Source: Robiginitomaculum sp. (GTDB taxonomy: Bacteria; Pseudomonadota; Alphaproteobacteria; Caulobacterales; Maricaulaceae). From it: a DNA stretch of 15,024 nucleotides. The stretch is taken from NCBI GenBank assembly GCA_027071965.1, contig JALSYJ010000116.1, forward strand, positions 1-15,024. Reading direction: 5' to 3'. The notes beneath the pieces are model-generated. The model saw only the letters and a list, made by a program, of their open reading frames with translations. It had not been told where the DNA came from and searched no databases. This document shows positions 13,638 to 15,024 of this stretch, piece after piece (position 1 is the stretch's first letter; every line of letters begins with the position of its first letter). Made by a program: the position numbers and the translations under genes.

Positions 13638-15024
13638 TTATGAACAACCGGTTGTTGATCCGCAAACATCACATTTCAGGCAGGTGCCATTTCGAACCAG
13701 AGTAAAATGCCCGCATTCGGTACAGGCATCACCGGTATAACCACGGGCTCTGGATTGTTCGCGAGTGCTGGAGCCAGGAGGAAGACCGTTTTTGGCAGTA
13801 GTGGCCGGGCCTACAGCGTCCAGAATACTGGTGGTGGATGCTAGTTGTTGTTCTTCATTTACTGTTTCTATTTCTGCCCGTGAAGAATCTTTGGCTTCTG
13901 ACCCGGTTGGCAGAAACATCACCACATTCTTTGGCACCTGTCCGCGGGCAAAGCCTTTGGATATGTATTCACTGGCTGGAGCCTGATCCTGATGTTTACC
14001 CTTGTCGGCATCAATGCCTTTGCCAATGTTTTCCGTTAGGCTTTCAGTGTTGATATGAGCCAGATCATCACGGCCAAGATAGGAAACGGCAATTTCTCTA
14101 AACAGGTAATCAAGAATTGACGTGGCATTTTTAATTCTATCATTTCCTGTAACCAGACCTGCAGGCTCAAAGCGGGTAAACACATAAGCCTCGACAAACT
14201 CTTCTAGTGGAACGCCATATTGCAGGCCAATGGAAATGGCGATGGCAAAATTATTCATCAGGCTGCGAAAGGCGGCCCCTTCCTTGTGCATATCAATAAA
14301 GATTTCGCCAAGGCTGCCGTCTTCATATTCTCCAGTGTGCAGATAAACCTTGTGACCGCCGACGCTGGCCTTTTGGATATAGCCCTTGCGTCGATCTGGA
14401 AGTTTGTGACGTCTGGCCGGGGCTTCCACAACTCGTTCAATGACTTTTTCAACAATTCTTTCGGCGGCAATTCTTGATTTTTCCGGTGCCGGGGTTTCTG
14501 CCTCTTCGAGCGCGTCCAAATCATCTGCTTCAAACAATGAACTGTTAAGCGGCTGTGATAGTTTGGAGCCATCCCGATACAAGGCCACGGCCTTTAATCC
14601 CAGTTTCCATGCTTTATGATAGGCAGCGCCACAATCCTCGATACTGGCGCTATTGGATAAATTGATTGTTTTTGAAATGGCTCCGGAAATGAATGGTTGT
14701 ACGGCTGCCATCATCATCAAATGGGCATCAACAGATAAGGTGCGGGTGCCGGTACGGCCACATTGGCTGGCGCAATCAAATACGGCAAGGTGTTCATCTT
14801 GAAGCTGTGGTGCGCCTTCGACGGTCATGGCTCCGCAGCAATACAGATTTGCCTGTTCGATTTCATTCTTGCTAAACCCGATAGCTTCCAAAATATCCAG
14901 TGTCGGGTCTTCGAGTTGTTGACGACCAAGCCCCAAGGCATCTTCACAAAAGCCATCACCCAGTGTCCATCTGGTAAATGCAAAGCGAATATCAAAGGCA
15001 TCGGCCAAAGCACCCTCGACCTTT
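13638..15024 (-). CDS. nrdJ: Vitamin B12-dependent (class II) ribonucleoside-diphosphate reductase, C-terminal part (partial)
   Basis: Reduces ribonucleotides to deoxyribonucleotides using adenosylcobalamin; cytoplasmic. The visible 461 codons are the C-terminal part of a protein that is usually about 1200 residues in Alphaproteobacteria; the frame is open to the right edge (KVEGALADAF...), so a TTG at 15006-15008 is not the true start. The first 155 or so residues are the end of the catalytic barrel (FISGAISKTINL, GLKAVALYRDGSK). An acidic/basic coiled linker follows (AERIVEKVIERVVEAP). Then comes a TSCPD domain (HTGEYEDGSLGEIFID, GLQYGVPLEEFVEAYVF). The tail is a zinc-ribbon-like cysteine cluster, CTECGHF...CLKCDVCGS...GCS, expected to include the redox-active pair that re-reduces the active site. 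No cobalamin riboswitch can be assessed because the 5' end is outside. Confidence 0.95.
   Translation of the reverse strand, partial: KVEGALADAFDIRFAFTRWTLGDGFCEDALGLGRQQLEDPTLDILEAIGFSKNEIEQANLYCCGAMTVEGAPQLQDEHLAVFDCASQCGRTGTRTLSVDAHLMMMAAVQPFISGAISKTINLSNSASIEDCGAAYHKAWKLGLKAVALYRDGSKLSQPLNSSLFEADDLDALEEAETPAPEKSRIAAERIVEKVIERVVEAPARRHKLPDRRKGYIQKASVGGHKVYLHTGEYEDGSLGEIFIDMHKEGAAFRSLMNNFAIAISIGLQYGVPLEEFVEAYVFTRFEPAGLVTGNDRIKNATSILDYLFREIAVSYLGRDDLAHINTESLTENIGKGIDADKGKHQDQAPASEYISKGFARGQVPKNVVMFLPTGSEAKDSSRAEIETVNEEQQLASTTSILDAVGPATTAKNGLPPGSSTREQSRARGYTGDACTECGHFTLVRNGTCLKCDVCGSTTGCS

Noticed and set aside
15006..15008. TTG as the start of the nrdJ-like gene
   Set aside because: The frame continues upstream to the window edge with residues that fit the NrdJ catalytic domain, so this is an internal Leu codon.

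Overview
The window looks like chromosomal DNA of an alphaproteobacterium. The evidence is a divergent ppiD/tpiA pair, a B12-dependent class II ribonucleotide reductase (nrdJ) with a C-terminal TSCPD domain and cysteine cluster, a large TonB-dependent receptor, and a secreted pentapeptide-repeat protein of a type seen in this class. Base composition is moderate and fairly even by eye. I see no insertion sequence, prophage, CRISPR array, rRNA or tRNA. I cannot name the genus.

Layout. (1) 1-1300, minus strand: N-terminal 433 codons of the membrane-anchored periplasmic chaperone PpiD, running off the left edge. (2) 1445-2197, plus: triosephosphate isomerase. (3) 2198-2854: long non-coding stretch with what looks like the decayed remains of an AraC-family regulator, several hairpins, and the promoter and probable operator of the next operon. 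(4) 2855-8608, plus: a tight six-gene operon. It encodes a TetR-type regulator, two different FtsX/MacB-type permeases, a LolD/MacB-type ATPase carrying an extra C-terminal YHS metal-binding domain, a periplasmic LolA-like protein, and an outer-membrane beta-barrel. Most junctions overlap by 1-4 bases or are separated by 1-17. (5) 8636-9949, minus: an LplT-like MFS transporter convergent with the operon. (6) 10312-13008, plus: a TonB-dependent receptor, followed by a strong hairpin terminator that can serve both strands. (7) 13092-13580, minus: a secreted pentapeptide-repeat protein. (8) 13638-15024, minus: the C-terminal 461 codons of nrdJ, running off the right edge.

The most interesting part is the six-gene operon. 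It supplies, in gene order, a repressor, a heteromeric inner-membrane ABC machine, a periplasmic lipid-binding-fold protein and an outer-membrane barrel. It has no membrane-fusion protein and no TolC-type channel. I infer an envelope-crossing lipid or lipoprotein trafficking route resembling Lol in principle but not orthologous to it. The YHS domain on the ATPase may couple it to metal or redox state. The adjacent LplT-like lysophospholipid transporter fits a membrane-lipid theme, but it is transcribed separately. The substrate cannot be read from the sequence.
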